Below, one piece after another: positions 50,061 to 62,112 of a stretch of DNA of 64,000 nucleotides (its first letter is position 1; each line of letters begins with the position of its first letter). Origin of the DNA: Saccharina japonica (lineage: Eukaryota > Sar > Phaeophyceae > Laminariales > Laminariaceae); assembly GCA_008828725.1 (NCBI GenBank), contig MEHQ01000067.1, positions 1,051,694 to 1,115,693 of the forward strand, in the 5' to 3' direction. The notes under the pieces are model-generated. The model was not told where the DNA came from. It ran no database searches and saw nothing but the letters and a program-made list of their open reading frames with translations. Made by a program: the position numbers and the translations under genes.

Positions 50061-51750
50061 GCCGTTTAGTATCGTGGGGGAACTGATTCCAGTGGGGGTA
50101 ATGTGCCGGAGGTGAAAAAGATGTCTTGAGGAATGTCCTACAATTTTGCCTCACGATCGAGGTAATGCATTTATTGATAGTCCTTCCTGTTCTTGTAAAC
50201 CCCCCCCCATTTTCTCGTTATTTTATCTTCAGCATCTGAATAGATTTGAGGAATTTGGCAGCATCGTATGCCTATGCGCTCGTTGTAGCATACAGCCCTA
50301 CGTTTTGCCAGCTACAAATACGTCATAAAATATGAACCCGAAGGTCGCAGATTGTGTAATCACACACACCGCCATGAACAGCAAAACATGGTGTCACAGC
50401 CAGCTACGTGGTCTTTTTGTGGAAATATTATTGGCGCAACAGCCGGACAACGTTTGTCCCGACGAATCACAGGCCTTCAACGAGGTCAATGACAGATACA
50501 TGGTTCATTAGAGGTAGTTTTTTTTCGCAACGATTTTGTTGTCCAAGCTTGCCGTTTCCAGGTGACCCAAGGCATATGTTTATATTGCGTAAGTATTTGA
50601 AGAACTAACTGCGCAGGACCAATCTTAATATTACAACACCAAACATCGCATGCAAGGTAGTTGTGAGAGATGATACGCGTTTCTTTGCTTGAGAGATATA
50701 CCGCACCTTGGCGTTTGCACACCCATTTTCTATGCTCATGGCAAAGCGATGAACGCTTTTTTTCATGGTTTGTGATATTTTCGATAAAATATCGACTTCA
50801 TTAAGACCCAATTTCCCAACATAATAAAATGCAAATTGTTTGCTGGAACACAAACACCCAAAAACACATATCCGGAAACACGCCGCCGGGGGTTCATCAG
50901 ATTCCAGGATCTGAATTAAACAAATGGCGTCGTCATTGGAATTTGAGGCGGTAAGGCTTGAACCAGCCTGTGAGAGTATTGAGATATTTATGATCAACAC
51001 GTTGGAGTTGCTGAATCGTACCACACAGTTCGTCGTTCCCTGGATTACGAACAAATTGGATACAGCAAAAAATGTGCAGCAACTACTTCGTAACGATGGG
51101 TTAAACGAACGGTAGTAATATTGTACTTATGTCCGGATCATTGAAAAGAGCCCCCACAACACCCGCATACTACGTATTGCCATGCTGTTTGATCTAGCAT
51201 CACTGGTATATTTGTGAAGGGCACGACTCAGCTGGTAGCATGAGGTTCTGTCATATTTACCTAGCAGATATCCTTCCACGGTATAAAGTTCCTAAAATAA
51301 GAATGTGTATCCTCTACGTAAGCACCAATATACAAAATGAGTCACACTCAAGACTAGCTACACAGACGACCGGAAAACAAGGTACCACGCCGACCACAAG
51401 GCAGACCCTACCTAAGCTACACACAACGCAAACACAACCTTCTTGCGCTGAATCGAATGTGATTGTGATGTGGATTGGCAATACTTTTACTTTTCGCTTG
51501 CGTGAATATATTTACCCAATAAATATTGTCCGGTTTGATGGTTAGCAGGCCTATTTTACTGGGCGATCTTCATGTCGGCCTTTCCTATCATGCCTTGTTT
51601 TATTTAATGTGTTGTCCGTTGCAGTTCCCCCAGAGGTGCACGACGTCCATGGTGTAACCGCTCGTGTAATAGCTTACTGCCTCTGATTTGGATTGTGTCG
51701 AAGATTTCCAGGTGCCTTCTTCCAAATTATGTTCTCCCTGTTTGTTCAAT
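50061..51750. other. no supported gene
   Basis: Overlapping open frames up to 149 codons (50,605-51,054, minus) show no motif I know. A run of eight C lies at 50,201-50,208. Confidence 0.4.
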
Positions 51751-51939
51751 TTTGTTGAGCGTTCGTCGTTGCGGTCTTTCTTTGTTTGTTCTTGTGGTGA
51801 CGTACGTACCTACGTACGATCTATGTTTTTATACTCCAATTACGTATTTTAGTTTGTTTTCGGTCTTTCGATTTTGAAACGAATCTCAGGCGAACTTGAG
51901 TATGAAGAAACATACATCCCCTTAGGTTGTGTGCAAGAG

Positions 51940-52100
51940 GATAAGGATGATGTGGGTGACGGTCGTAGGGAAACCGCTGTGGACTAAAGCAAGAGAGAGA
52001 CGGCAGACAGGGTAGCGAGGTGTCAGGCGGACTCAAGTAGTGAGCAGAACCTTTGTATACTACTCGTACAGCAAACTGCTTCCGCTGCCTTGGAGGTACT
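51940..52100. repeat. dispersed repeat copy A (partner at 57.95 kb)
   Basis: It aligns with 57,950-58,115 around GGTGACG, then GAGACGGCAGACAGGGTAGC, then GGCGGACT..AGTAG and a CAG..AACGCCTC/CAGCAAACTGCTTC block. Identity is moderate (about 70 percent by eye). The element's limits are not clear. Confidence 0.5.
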
Positions 52101-52109
52101 GTTCTTGTG

Positions 52110-54260
52110 CTCCGGCGTTCCCGTCCATCTGTTTGTTTCCGTTTAAAGACTGACATGGTTAAATGTTGTATTGTTTCTCCGACTGGTCCCGCGCTGTCTG
52201 CCGTCTTTCCTTCTTGGGAGCACATATCACCTTTTTCATTCATGCGGGTAGCATATTTTCCCCCTGTTTCTTCCGGCGTTTTTCACTATTCCACCTATCT
52301 GAAATACTATATATAATTTGGTAGCTGGTGCCTGTGTTAACTATAGCATGGTAGTGCAATGCCTACTGTGCTCACGGCACTAGGCAGCATCTCTGTGTCA
52401 TGGTGTTTGGCCGTATAGCTTGTATCTGGCATTTCTCTTATGATGAACAAACACGCCGATACGGTTTAAGGTAACCAAACACAGAACAATACAGAGTTGT
52501 TTGTCCTTCTCTTTGGGCTTAAAGGAATTCGAGGAACTAGTTCTTGAACCCAAAATATTCCCTTTACTCTGCTGGATATTAAATAACACCGACACAGTTC
52601 TCAACATGGAACGGCGGTTAAAACGCACTAGGGGATTTCAGACGGCGTGTCCATTGCCAAGGTCCCACTTGGAGTTTTGGGACAACTTGTCAGTATTCAC
52701 CGGAAGGTCTTACACGTCAGAACACGGGCCATAAATATGACCGATGCACTGACAAAATGGACAACCAGTCACACCATTACTCTGCGAAAACGAAAACTAC
52801 CCAGGAAATCGTTCGGAAAACGAGGGTCCTCAGAAGTATACAAGCGGTTTCTAATGTGCCGCCATGAAATACACAAGTTTCTGTTTTTCAGCATACACCA
52901 ACTTTGCTGGAGCCCTACAAACGCAATCCCACCCACATCGGTCTGTCGAACAGTGCATTATCCTAGGAATGAGGGACTCGGACCTTGGCCAAAATGTTCT
53001 GAAGGGTCTGACAGAATATATATATATATAAATATATATCCTTGCTCTCGCACGTGCTAGGTTCCAGTATATTGGCAATTTGGTTACGTCCAACTGACAG
53101 CCTTTGCAGTACAACGTAAACCTTTCGAAGCGTGCGAATGATACGGGAGAAAAAGAGAACTAGGGGGGGGGGGGACGCTGTGAGAAAGACGCAAGATAAC
53201 ACCTCGGCCACTAAAGTGGCATGGGCCCTGCCGCCCCAAGTTCTTGCGCTGCTGAATACGATCACTCGGAGGCGCCGAACCCCACTGCTGCGGAACGTGG
53301 TGTAGAGGCTCTTGCGGCTCCCACCCAATCGACTATTTCTTGAACAGCGCCTCAAGGTCGCACAATTTCGTTTGTGAGAGCCTCCGCTATGATGTTTGGA
53401 CAATTGGCCAATGACCATTGCCCTTTTCAGCAAAAGAGTGCTAATTTAATATTTTTTTTTGAAGCCAGGGTTCGTTTGTGAGTTATGAAATATTATTGTG
53501 TTCGCAGAGATACGCTGGTTCTTACTTGTGCGTGAGGCGGTGTAACCAGCGCGTAGCCAAGCAATCCAGCGCGTACGGGGGAAAAACACAACAGTTTTGA
53601 AATAAACAATCAACTATTGCACACGAGAGAGAAAAATTATCAATGGTTTATCGGGCATGTAATGTGATATGTACGAGGCATAGGAAATATCAACTCGTCA
53701 GATACAATTTGCAGTCGTCTGCTGGTAAGACGGCCCGGGACTTGGATCGGGTGATTTATGCCCCCCCGGTACGATATCCCTCACCATACCTCTCACTATA
53801 GCCACCCTATGGCATATACCAGATCACGATGTAACCGTCTCCAACACGCACAGCTGTGTATCTGGATTCGGGTACGCAGGTAATCTCGTGCACATGCACA
53901 GGTACCCGATGATGAACGTTTCGCCTATGCGATATCTGCCGCTATACCTCCTCGGCGTGTGTGTTGGTGGCCTCGAAAGCTTTGTTTCAGGTCGTGAAAA
54001 CGAATCTAGGTGATACAGCTAGGGATATCGCACCGGAGAGATGTGGAATCACCGGGTACCCGGGTACGCGGAACCAAATATCCGTCGAAAAGCGTGCTGC
54101 GATAGGTCGTAGCTCTTGAGAATAACCATGTGTTCTGAATTGCGGAGTTCCTTAACCCCAAATCGAGGAATGATGATGTTGTTCTGCATATTTAAGTTAT
54201 GAGCTATGTATTCCATGACCATGGCCTGGTTCATCCGGTTGGGCGTCAAAATGTTGTTTC
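52110..54260. other. no supported gene
   Basis: It contains an AT tract at 53,015-53,038 and a run of 12 G at 53,163-53,174. An open frame of 137 codons at 52,647-53,060 has a basic middle part but no recognised domain. Confidence 0.4.
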
Positions 54261-54281
54261 AATCCGATTATGTGTGGGGTC

Positions 54282-54350
54282 TAGAGCTCGTCATGTGAGT
54301 ATGATAGCCTCACAACGAGAAAAAACGATGCACCTATGCCGTAGCGCGTG
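54282..54350 (+). mobile_element. decayed end of the GAGCTC..TACCGTAGC TIR family
   Basis: AGAGCTCGTCATGTGAG, then GAGAAAAAACGATGCACCTA, then TGCCGTAGCGCG reproduce the right-end order of the family (hairpin, A-rich spacer, TGCACC..ACCGTAGC). No left end is visible. Confidence 0.45.
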
Positions 54351-56260
54351 CCGCGGGTAACATATACGGTCCGTGCCCAAACAGGTAGTCAAAGGTCCCG
54401 GTACTACCTGTCGCGTGCCTGGGAAGTAGATGGACGAGGTATAACTCTGTAATACACCCCCCCTGAATAGCACACCGCCCTACGAAAGCACATCCGTGTG
54501 TGTGTGTTTCGTTTTGTTTATCGACCGTCACTATATTATCGGGGCGCCGTTCAATGCCAAAACCACTTCGGAGGCCCGCCAGAAGACAGCATCGAATACC
54601 AAGAAGATCACACGGGGTGGCCACCAATAATCGACAACACCCATCGCTACAGACACCGGTACCACCCATCAGTCAGTGGGCCGATCACGGAATATGTCGC
54701 TTTGAACCAGCGCGACTGCTATGGCATTACGGTAAAAATATTTTGTTTTTGACATATTGGTATCAAGCAATATCCTTCACTAACTAGTTCCACATGAAGA
54801 TGTCACCAGCCAGTGCTTCAGTGGGACAAGGCTTCCGAGGCAAGAGTTGGGCATCGAAGCCCATTTGTTAGGAACTATGTCGATTATCTGACAGCCGAAC
54901 GAATATTGATTTTGGTTCTCGAAAGCGAATTCGACGGTCGGTTGTTGCACATGAATGGCCAACCAGAAAACGAATACACTCTTCTGAGACCAAGGCGGGA
55001 CTTTCCATTTCAAACAGGGTGCATATATACCAACTTCAGTATGAAACCCACTTTGAATGAAGTTCACTAAATGTTGGCCGGGCTTTGTAATATAGCGCTT
55101 CCGGGTATTTTATCGGTTATATTTCCACTTCTATGATATGGCGCTGCAACCCGCTTTGAGGAAACGCCAGTTTGACGTTGGCGTTCAATGCCTTATATTT
55201 TAACTACACTCAAAGTTTCCTTTTTCTCTTGGCTCTCTCCACCCGCTGCGTTTCTATTACGGGACAGTTGTTTTATTTTGTGCTGTTTCGAACGGCCTAC
55301 GTTTTTCAGCCTACAAGAGTGGGGTCTCAGAAACCACGTGACCCCGGTTCCCTATATCTCAGCGATAATTGGATTAATTATCATGTTGCACATACCCAGT
55401 ATTGTGTAGAGACATACACGTTACCATCACGTTTTTTGCTGGAAACACCCAACGCCGTCAACTCATCGGACGACCAGGCCCTGAGAGCGCCATCGCGCTT
55501 AAAGGATACCGCGTCCTCGCTTGGGCTGCATTAGACGCGACAGCGGCGACGGCCCGTACCACCTCCGGGACTATGCACGGCATTGACAGACGACGCGACC
55601 TGTGTTCTGATTCTCCACGATCGATCTAACTTTCTCGTGGATGTTGTAAATTCCCCTTTTATGTGTCCGGCTTGTTGTAACACTGCTGTATAGGGATTGT
55701 CTTACATATATTGAGGCGTTATGAAGAGTAGGGTGTATGACAGGTAGCAACCGACCGGAAATGGGTGCTTTGGTTGTCCGCTTTAGGGCACTATTTCAAG
55801 AGGAGGGCCTGGGGGAAAAGACAGAGTTTTCCAAGGCTGGCGGAGGTTGAGTTTCGATACGGGCTACGGATCGCTCAGGTTTTCGAGTTTTGGTTTTCGT
55901 CCTATACCATGTACCCTCTGCCTCGAGGTCGCCGCGAGCGCTACAGTTCGAGCCTCGGCATGAAAATAGACGCATTCTAATGATCTTGTGTAGAGCTATC
56001 GAGGGTGTTGAAATCAACCCAATGCATAGGAGCATGTAGGATATATGTATCATCGTGCGGAACGTTTTCCTGAAAAGCACAAGTTGCGGTACGGAGGACC
56101 CACCAAGGGGTGATGGGTGGTATTAGCCATCCCCAACGCAGAATGGTACGTACGTTATTTTCTCGTTGCGACCATAGCAACAGCAACACCAACCACAGCT
56201 TGCCGTTGTACTCGTACGAGTTCTAACATTATCCTTTACGAATGCATGCTCGCTGTTCAG

Positions 56261-56346
56261 GTGTCGACGAGCGGCTCGGCCGGTGTTGTATTGATTGTTT
56301 TGATAGTTTTGCTCGCAACCGGTTGCCTCTTGCTGTACGTCAGCTG
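56261..56346 (+). CDS. weak candidate exon encoding a membrane segment
   Basis: A pyrimidine-containing stretch ending GCTGTTCAG at 56,260 precedes an open frame encoding VSTSGSAGVVLIVLIVLLAT and then GCLLLYV, a convincing single transmembrane helix after a small-residue linker. A donor GTGTGAGT follows at 56,347 (or GTGAGT two bases later, which would give phase 1). The rest of the protein was not found. A hydrophobic run of this length can occur by chance. Confidence 0.25.
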
Positions 56347-57289
56347 GTGTGAGTTCGACCGATTGAGTCGTCAAGTCGAATTTAGTTGTCACGATTATGG
56401 ATGGTTTTATTGCTCGTAAGTGGTCTACGTCACGGTTTTTCAGGCACCAACCGTACGAAGTTGCCTCCACCTTTCGGTCAGTTATCACAAAGCGAATAAC
56501 CTGACTCGAATCGTCCGGTTACATGGCGGAAGGCCGATGTCGGTGTCTCACTTTATCCAAGTGAGGGATGTCAGATAACGTGAACACTGCGGATAGATTT
56601 ACCTGTAATATATGGGACTGCGCCGCCAAACTACGCATGGCCCCAGAGTCACCTGTGAACGAAAACAATATCCAAATACGTACTCTCGAGAAGCCCGTTA
56701 TGTGTTAAATTGTTTTGTTTTTCTTGTTTTGGTCTCACGTTAAGTAATACTGATAAAAAAATAGCATCGCGTCCGTGGTCACACAAAGGTGCGATTGTGA
56801 TGAAAAATTTGTCCTTAATGTGTGATTGTCTGACACTGGGCGAGGCTACCAGCAAGGTAGTCTCGCCCGCCGAAAGGGGGCGATTCGACGAGCTACGCTC
56901 AACAGCCTCGCTTTGGTCAGCCAACGCCGCGATCCAGAATACTGATCAATTTATCTGTCAATTACGCACCGCGCACCTCTGTGCCTGCTTCGAAAGCGAC
57001 GCTGCTTTAGTTTGTTTACTTGTATTTATTATTGCAGCCTCTCGTTGTCATCCCTATAATATAAATAAAATATGTACTGCCTGGCGAGAGCCTGTTTTTG
57101 TTTTCACGGTAGTTTTTCCTTGGTGATATTTCGTAACGTGATTTTCTTTTTTTTCCTTCGGGAGGTGTATTGCTGGTCGAAGATCCTCCCGGACGGTACG
57201 ACACGGATGCTACAAGCACACCCATAATCGTGTGCTTGTTGCTTTTTGTCGTCGTCGCTTTTACATCTTTATGTTCTGTCCTTAGGCGC

Positions 57290-57700
57290 GCTACGATAGA
57301 GATGCACCATGTTAGTTTATGAGCTCCTCGCTTAAGGAGCGCTATACCCCACTTTAAAAATGATTTTGGAGGAAACTGAAAGTTCTGCCGGATGAGAAAT
57401 ATCATGACCGAAGTATACCCTGAAACATACAGTACCGGCCCGCTCATAAGAAACCAGAAATCGGGCTTAGGCTGGTTTTCTCATTTGAGAAAGGGGTGTG
57501 TCCCACACTAACTTCAGTATAATAGCTGTCGACTTTCTTATTTCCCCCGTAATGTTTAGGCTGAGTTTCTTGTGGGGCACTTTCAATTGAGAGGGCCGGT
57601 AGTGTATTTCGCCACAGAAATGAAATTCCGACGAATTCGGGTTAAGGAGCCCGATCGTCCAGAAAACGATTCAGTTGAAAAGTGCAACCTCTACCGTAGC
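57290..57700. mobile_element. dispersed TIR repeat interrupted by a nested MITE
   Basis: It starts GCTACGATAGAGATGCACC and ends CTCTACCGTAGC. It matches the 42.54-kb copy over its whole length (ATTTTGGAGGAAA, GCCGGATGAGAAAT, GGGTTAAGGAGCCCGATCG) except for 167 extra bases at 57,435-57,601. Without these it is about 244 bp, close to the 234 bp of the other copy. The hairpin is GAGCTCCTCGCTTAAGGAGC. Confidence 0.8.
57435..57599. mobile_element. 165-bp MITE, copy A, TA target site
   Basis: It is bounded by CCGGCCC at the left and GGGCCGG at the right, with TA on both sides (57,433-57,434 and 57,600-57,601). It has the same length and about 88 percent the same sequence as 61,938-62,102. Internal blocks include TAAGAAACCAGAAATCGGGC, GGGGTGTGTCCC, ACTAACTTCAGTATAATAG and GTCGACTTTCTTATTTCCCC. 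It encodes no protein and lies inside the 57.29-kb repeat, so it is the younger insertion. Confidence 0.85.
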
Positions 57701-57949
57701 ACGCGACCTTAGGGATTTCCGTGGGTGTTCTTTATTTGTTTTCCGTACATACTTATCAGGAGAGGGACTTCCGGAAAACCTTATAAACGGTAAAGAAAGC
57801 GATAGTTGAAGCGGGACGTGTCTTGGTAGAGGAGCAGGGAATAGCCGCCGAAATACCGCTTGAAGCAGTACACGACACCGATTTTTGTTTTTAATCGTGT
57901 TCGCCTCAAAAATGACGCGGAGTTGCGTTGGAAGCGACACACATTCCTT

Positions 57950-58115
57950 GTATGGGTGACGCCCGAGAGAACAAGGATCGAGGGGTGGCCACAGTCGAAG
58001 AAACACCGCGGCGTACGGAAGCAGGAAGGAGACGGCAGGCAGGGTAGCAAGGTACTAGACGGACTAGTTAGTTGGTAGGACCTGTCGGCATTACCGGTAC
58101 AGAAAACGCCTCGGC
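57950..58115. repeat. dispersed repeat copy B (partner at 51.94 kb)
   Basis: Homologous to 51,940-52,100, with GAGACGGCAGGCAGGGTAGC as its best block. It lies about 150 bp before the hAT-like element, which may have inserted into the same larger repeat. Confidence 0.5.
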
Positions 58116-58269
58116 TGTCTGGAGGGAGGTTTTGTTGCACTTATTATTCTGTTATGCTATTATTTCTCTTTGTTCTTATCCTTCCTCTGTTTCAGTTGTT
58201 AACGTTTTTGTGGTTAATGTATACCTGGAGTTATATGTTTTGTCGCATCTCTTCCAGGGGACGCACGAC

Positions 58270-59143
58270 CAGTGATGTGAACCGAAAATGAAAATGGACT
58301 CGGTCGGTTTCTCGGTTTCTCACCGACAAGTCGGTCGGTTTCGGTCGGGGGGGTTTTATAAGACGAAAAAAAACGAAACAGAAACCGAACATTCCGGTCT
58401 GTTTTTCGGTCGGTTTCCCGAGTAAACTAGCCAATTGGTCCACATTTTGCAGGGCTGGGTGCGCGTGTGTTGGCATAATGTGACGAGATGATCGTGGTAT
58501 GGTGTCAAGTGGCCCCTCTGCAGTACCAGCGTCTGCTGCGCCACACACGGTACAGGCCGACATGCGTAATACTTATAACCTGCAGCCGACCATAGCTACA
58601 GGTACAGCAGCTGCTAAAATAAGAAAAATAGTAGGACAGTATTATAAGGGGGCATGAGGGCTCTGCTAATGTGGAGTATTAGATACCATGTATGATGTAA
58701 TGATAGTTGATAGATACATACATCTTGCAGCGTACAGCTAACGCCACCAAGAACTCTATCGAGGTTGCTGAAAGGAGGGCTTTGAGTACCCGCCTCTGCC
58801 TCCGGCTCAAGGTCAGAGTCAGCACTGCCGCCTGAACCGGACATGGTTATATCCTTCCCCTTCTCGCGACGCACTGTTGTTGTTGTTGCTGATGCTACGG
58901 GCTGTGTGCTGTGAGCTGTGTGCGTATCCATTTCCATACAAAACGGAGTTTCCATGTATATATGTAAGCGTTATTGACTCACGGGACGGGAAAAAAAGCG
59001 ACCTAAAACAACCGAGTCAGGGTTTCCGTTTCGTTTTGTTTTCGCACCCGAATAACGGACACATAAAAGTCGGTTTTCGGTCGGGAAAAACGGGAAAACA
59101 ACGACCGAAAAAAACGATTTTCGGTTGTCGGTTCACATCACTG
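58270..59143. mobile_element. hAT-like non-autonomous element, 874 bp
   Basis: The ends CAGTGATGTGAACCG and CGGTTCACATCACTG are perfect inverted repeats. On both sides lies the same 8-bp sequence CGCACGAC (58,262-58,269 and 59,144-59,151). A CAGTG-type end with an 8-bp target duplication is the hallmark of the hAT superfamily. The subterminal 150 bp on each side are rich in CGGTCGGTTT/AACCGAAA motifs, which may be transposase binding sites. On the minus strand, 58,841 down to about 58,738, a short frame encodes MSGSGGSADSDLEPEAEAGT and a little more, possibly the acidic start of a lost transposase or a captured fragment. Confidence 0.9.
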
Positions 59144-59159
59144 CGCACGACACTCTCTT

Positions 59160-59790
59160 TGCTGTGTCTTTGCTTGACTTCTTGTCCGTTTCTTTACTTG
59201 TCTGTGATATTGATTTCCTTCATTCATTAGTATTCCTTTTCACTCGTTTTCTCTCTTCCACGCATGCATGCTAACAAGGTAGGTCGTGCCCGTCGCGAAT
59301 TGTGTTGGGTTGTCTGCTCTGCTCGCTGTCTTTCAAAGTTGTATATATGTGTCAATAGTTTTGTGGCCACATTATTGGTACCGGTATCTCCCTAAAGCCT
59401 AGAGCTAGTAGTCGGCACGAACACTGGGCGTGCTGGATGCGGACGGTACAAGAAACGGCTTAGTGCAACGAACACACGAACGCAAGGTGTGGATGTTGTC
59501 TTTAGGTATTGTTTTGTTTGTTTGTATGTTTGTATTTTTGTATTTTTTAAATGCAATTTCTTTGTTTATTTTTCCTCTACGTAATCGCTTTTTTATTTAT
59601 TTTATATATATATATATTTTTTCACACAACGTTGCCCAATTGCTAGCAGAGTAGGTAGTGCCTGTCGTATACGTAATTCATATTCGAGGAAAACGCGTAG
59701 TATCCCACCTTCGAGAAATAACAATTAACTGGAACACGTTGATATTTTCAACACTAAAGATATCCCCATGATCGCATGAATATAAATAAC
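59160..59790. other. AT-rich stretch without a gene
   Basis: T-rich runs at 59,515-59,620 including an AT tract at 59,604-59,617. No supported coding sequence. Confidence 0.4.
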
Positions 59791-59813
59791 CCATCGCTGA
59801 AGAGTTTTTGGTA

Positions 59814-60389
59814 GGCCCTGACCCATTTGGTGGGCATAGCGATTGACATAATTGGCTCTATGTACCATAAGCAAAGCCATAAGCTGGAGTGGGCACGTGC
59901 CATTAGGATTGTGGGCACAAGGGGTGGCAAAACAAGAGAAAATATACCATAGGCAGCATATGCCACCCCTATTTTTGGCGCTGGGTTCGTTGAAAGCCCG
60001 GGCTAGATGCCCAGTCGGCATCGGGAACTTCGCTGCATACTTAAACAGCATTAAAGTGACTGACTTATATGCATACGATTCAGCATTTCAGCAGTTGGTT
60101 TATGTTCACACTCCCCGCTTATGTGTTTAAATACACCCTAAAACACGAAGAAGTCACACTCTGGAAAAATGGCCAAACCCTGGTGCCATAATTCGCTCTT
60201 TTGCGCAAAACCGACCAAAAAAACGTGAACGGCCCTCAAAAAGGTGGCTTATGGCTACCAAAACCTAAGCCAAAACTGTGGGAAAAGGGCCAAACTCTGG
60301 TGCCATAGTTGGCTTGTTTGGACTCGTGCCATTCCGGAAAAGTGGGCACGAAAAAAAAATGAAAAACACCAAATGGGTCAGGGCCTAGT
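59814..60389. repeat. diverged inverted repeat with CCAAATGGGTCAGGGCCTA ends
   Basis: CCAAATGGGTCAGGGCCTA lies at the right end (60,371-60,389) and its complement at the left end (59,814-59,832). Weaker inverted similarity goes inward (GTGGGCACG, GCTTATGGCT, GTGCCAT). Within the right arm, GGCCAAACCCTGGTGCCATA and GGCCAAACTCTGGTGCCATA are direct copies about 115 bp apart. This is probably a foldback element. Confidence 0.55.
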
Positions 60390-60446
60390 TTTTGGCGTGA
60401 GGGTCGTACGAGCTGGTTCCAGCGACAGCCAGAACTTTTTCCCTTC

Positions 60447-60730
60447 GCAACTTTGCGCCTTGGTTTTTGAGAGTTGGAAAACGAAACTTGGCAGGGTTGT
60501 GCGTCACAACACGAACAAAAAACTCACGGACTGGAATTTTTTATTTTTCCTTTTTTTCGTTCTCTAGGTACACTTTTCCATATTTTCTGAATNTTTTCGG
60601 CAACTTTGACCATTCCTCATGCACTAGTTTTTTTTTTTTCAAAAAAGTCAGACGTCAGTTGTTGTGTATTGTTGTTGCGCACAACCTTTGCCAAATTTCG
60701 TGTTTCAACTCTCGAAACCAAGGCGCAAAA
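60447..60730. mobile_element. foldback element with about 62-bp arms
   Basis: The arms at 60,447-60,511 and 60,671-60,730 are inverted, sharing TTTGCGCCTTGGTTT, GAGAGTTG and GTTGTGCG. The loop is T-rich and contains the unresolved base at 60,593. It encodes no protein. Confidence 0.7.
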
Positions 60731-60966
60731 TCAATTTCCCGGAAGGGTAAATATTCCCCTAAGGTGCCAAAATTGCTCCATACATTGTTCTAGTACTTTA
60801 GCAGGCGTTTATTATAACACACTTGTACGGATCGTATAACAAAACAAGGGTCATTGACGGCTTCCCCTTGTTGATGCGATCATACCAACACGTCTAGCGT
60901 GTAATTATTCCACGTATTGGCCGAATTATGGCCGAGAGAAAAAATCATATGGATTTTAGTGTTGAC

Positions 60967-61241
60967 GCCTTAAATCCCTATACAACAACGCCTCCGCAAG
61001 AAATACGAACAATTCCCATATCTCACGAACTATAGCTCGGACGCCAAAACCAGCTTCACCGATGTGTTCGCCTTGTTGATGCGGTCACGTGGATATGCTT
61101 TGTGTTGCGAGTTTCAGTGTATTCATTGTTTTATTGCCCGAAGGTGGAATGTTACGCTTTATCCTGGAACCAGCTCGTAGTTCGCGAGATATGGACACTG
61201 TTCGTATTACCTGCGGAGGCGTTGTTGCAAAGGGATTAAAT
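60967..61241. mobile_element. foldback element with about 72-bp arms
   Basis: The arm 60,967-61,041 faces 61,171-61,241. Shared words are TTAAATCCCT/TTTAATCCCT, CAACAACGCCTCCGCA, ATACGAACA and CCATATCTC(A/G)CGAACTA. The element is about 275 bp with no open frame of note. A direct repeat CCTTGTTGATGCG lies at 60,867 and 61,071. Confidence 0.75.
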
Positions 61242-61268
61242 GATTCGAACCTAAAAACTATATAATTA

Positions 61269-61476
61269 TAGTTATAGCGCGCAGAGGGGTTGCTCTGCAC
61301 GCGGGTCCCAGTGACACTTCGCCACCATCGTATCGATATAATTGTTTGACGCGCTTACAGCAGTAGTACGCACTATTGTGTAGCACGAGTACTGCTGCAC
61401 TGAATAATATATTATTACGTATCCGTACTTTTCCATGATCGACGGCCACAGCGATGATGCTGCATTGACGTACTGC
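61269..61476 (+). repeat. long direct repeat, left copy (208 bp)
   Basis: Begins TAGTTATAGCGCGCAGAGGG and ends CATTGACGTACTGC. It is nearly identical to 63,790-64,000, with a 3-bp difference in length and two or three base changes. The distance is 2,521 bp. It could be an LTR pair, but the ends lack TG..CA and no retroelement protein lies between. A segmental duplication or tandem array is as likely. Confidence 0.85.
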
Positions 61477-61747
61477 ACTACTACTGTGTGTCGTCGTGTG
61501 TCAGTGGGTCTACCCCCTTCATCCTGCTGCAAAATGATTTGTACTCGAAGATCATAGAACTAACTGTGCCGTGCCTGTCTGCACTTGTGCTGAATCATTT
61601 TGATGCTGCTTACATTACTACGTAATAGGTCCGCCTGACGCACTCCGCACTTAGCTTCTATCGCATCGATATAATCCAAGAGCATAGAGAGAGGGCAACA
61701 ACTCCTTTTGACTCGCACACGGGTTTGTCGGTTGGGCGGTGAGCGTG

Positions 61748-61766
61748 TCGGGGCGCTGCCCCGACC
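61748..61766. repeat. perfect GC-rich hairpin
   Basis: GTCGGGGC, a three-base loop, then GCCCCGAC. A similar GGGGC-TGC-GCCCC hairpin lies near 62,445-62,457 in a related GC-rich stretch. Confidence 0.6.
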
Positions 61767-61937
61767 CGCTCCCTCGCCCAAAGTCTGTGATGAGTGGACG
61801 CTTTGCCGACAAGAATACTCTTCTTGCACTTGACGGGCTGTACGAATACTACGTACGTACTGCATTCAATTCGCCATCAATCGCATCATTCGTAAATATT
61901 CCATTCCGTGTGTGTCCGTACGAGTACGAGTATAGTA

Positions 61938-62102
61938 CCAGCTCGCTCATAAGAAACCAGAAATCGGGCTTAGGCTTAGTTTCTTATTTTAGAAAGGGGT
62001 GTGTCCCGCACTAACTTCAGTATAATAGTTGTCGACTTTCTTATTTCCCCCGAACTGTATAGGCTAAGTTTCTTGTAGGGCACTTTCTTGTGGGAGGGCC
62101 GG
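61938..62102. mobile_element. 165-bp MITE, copy B, TA target site
   Basis: Same length and order as 57,435-57,599. TA lies at 61,936-61,937 and 62,103-62,104. The right end is GGGCCGG; the left end has drifted to CCAGCTCGCTC. Directly after it comes an 8-bp microsatellite. Confidence 0.85.
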
Positions 62103-62112
62103 TAGTGTACAG

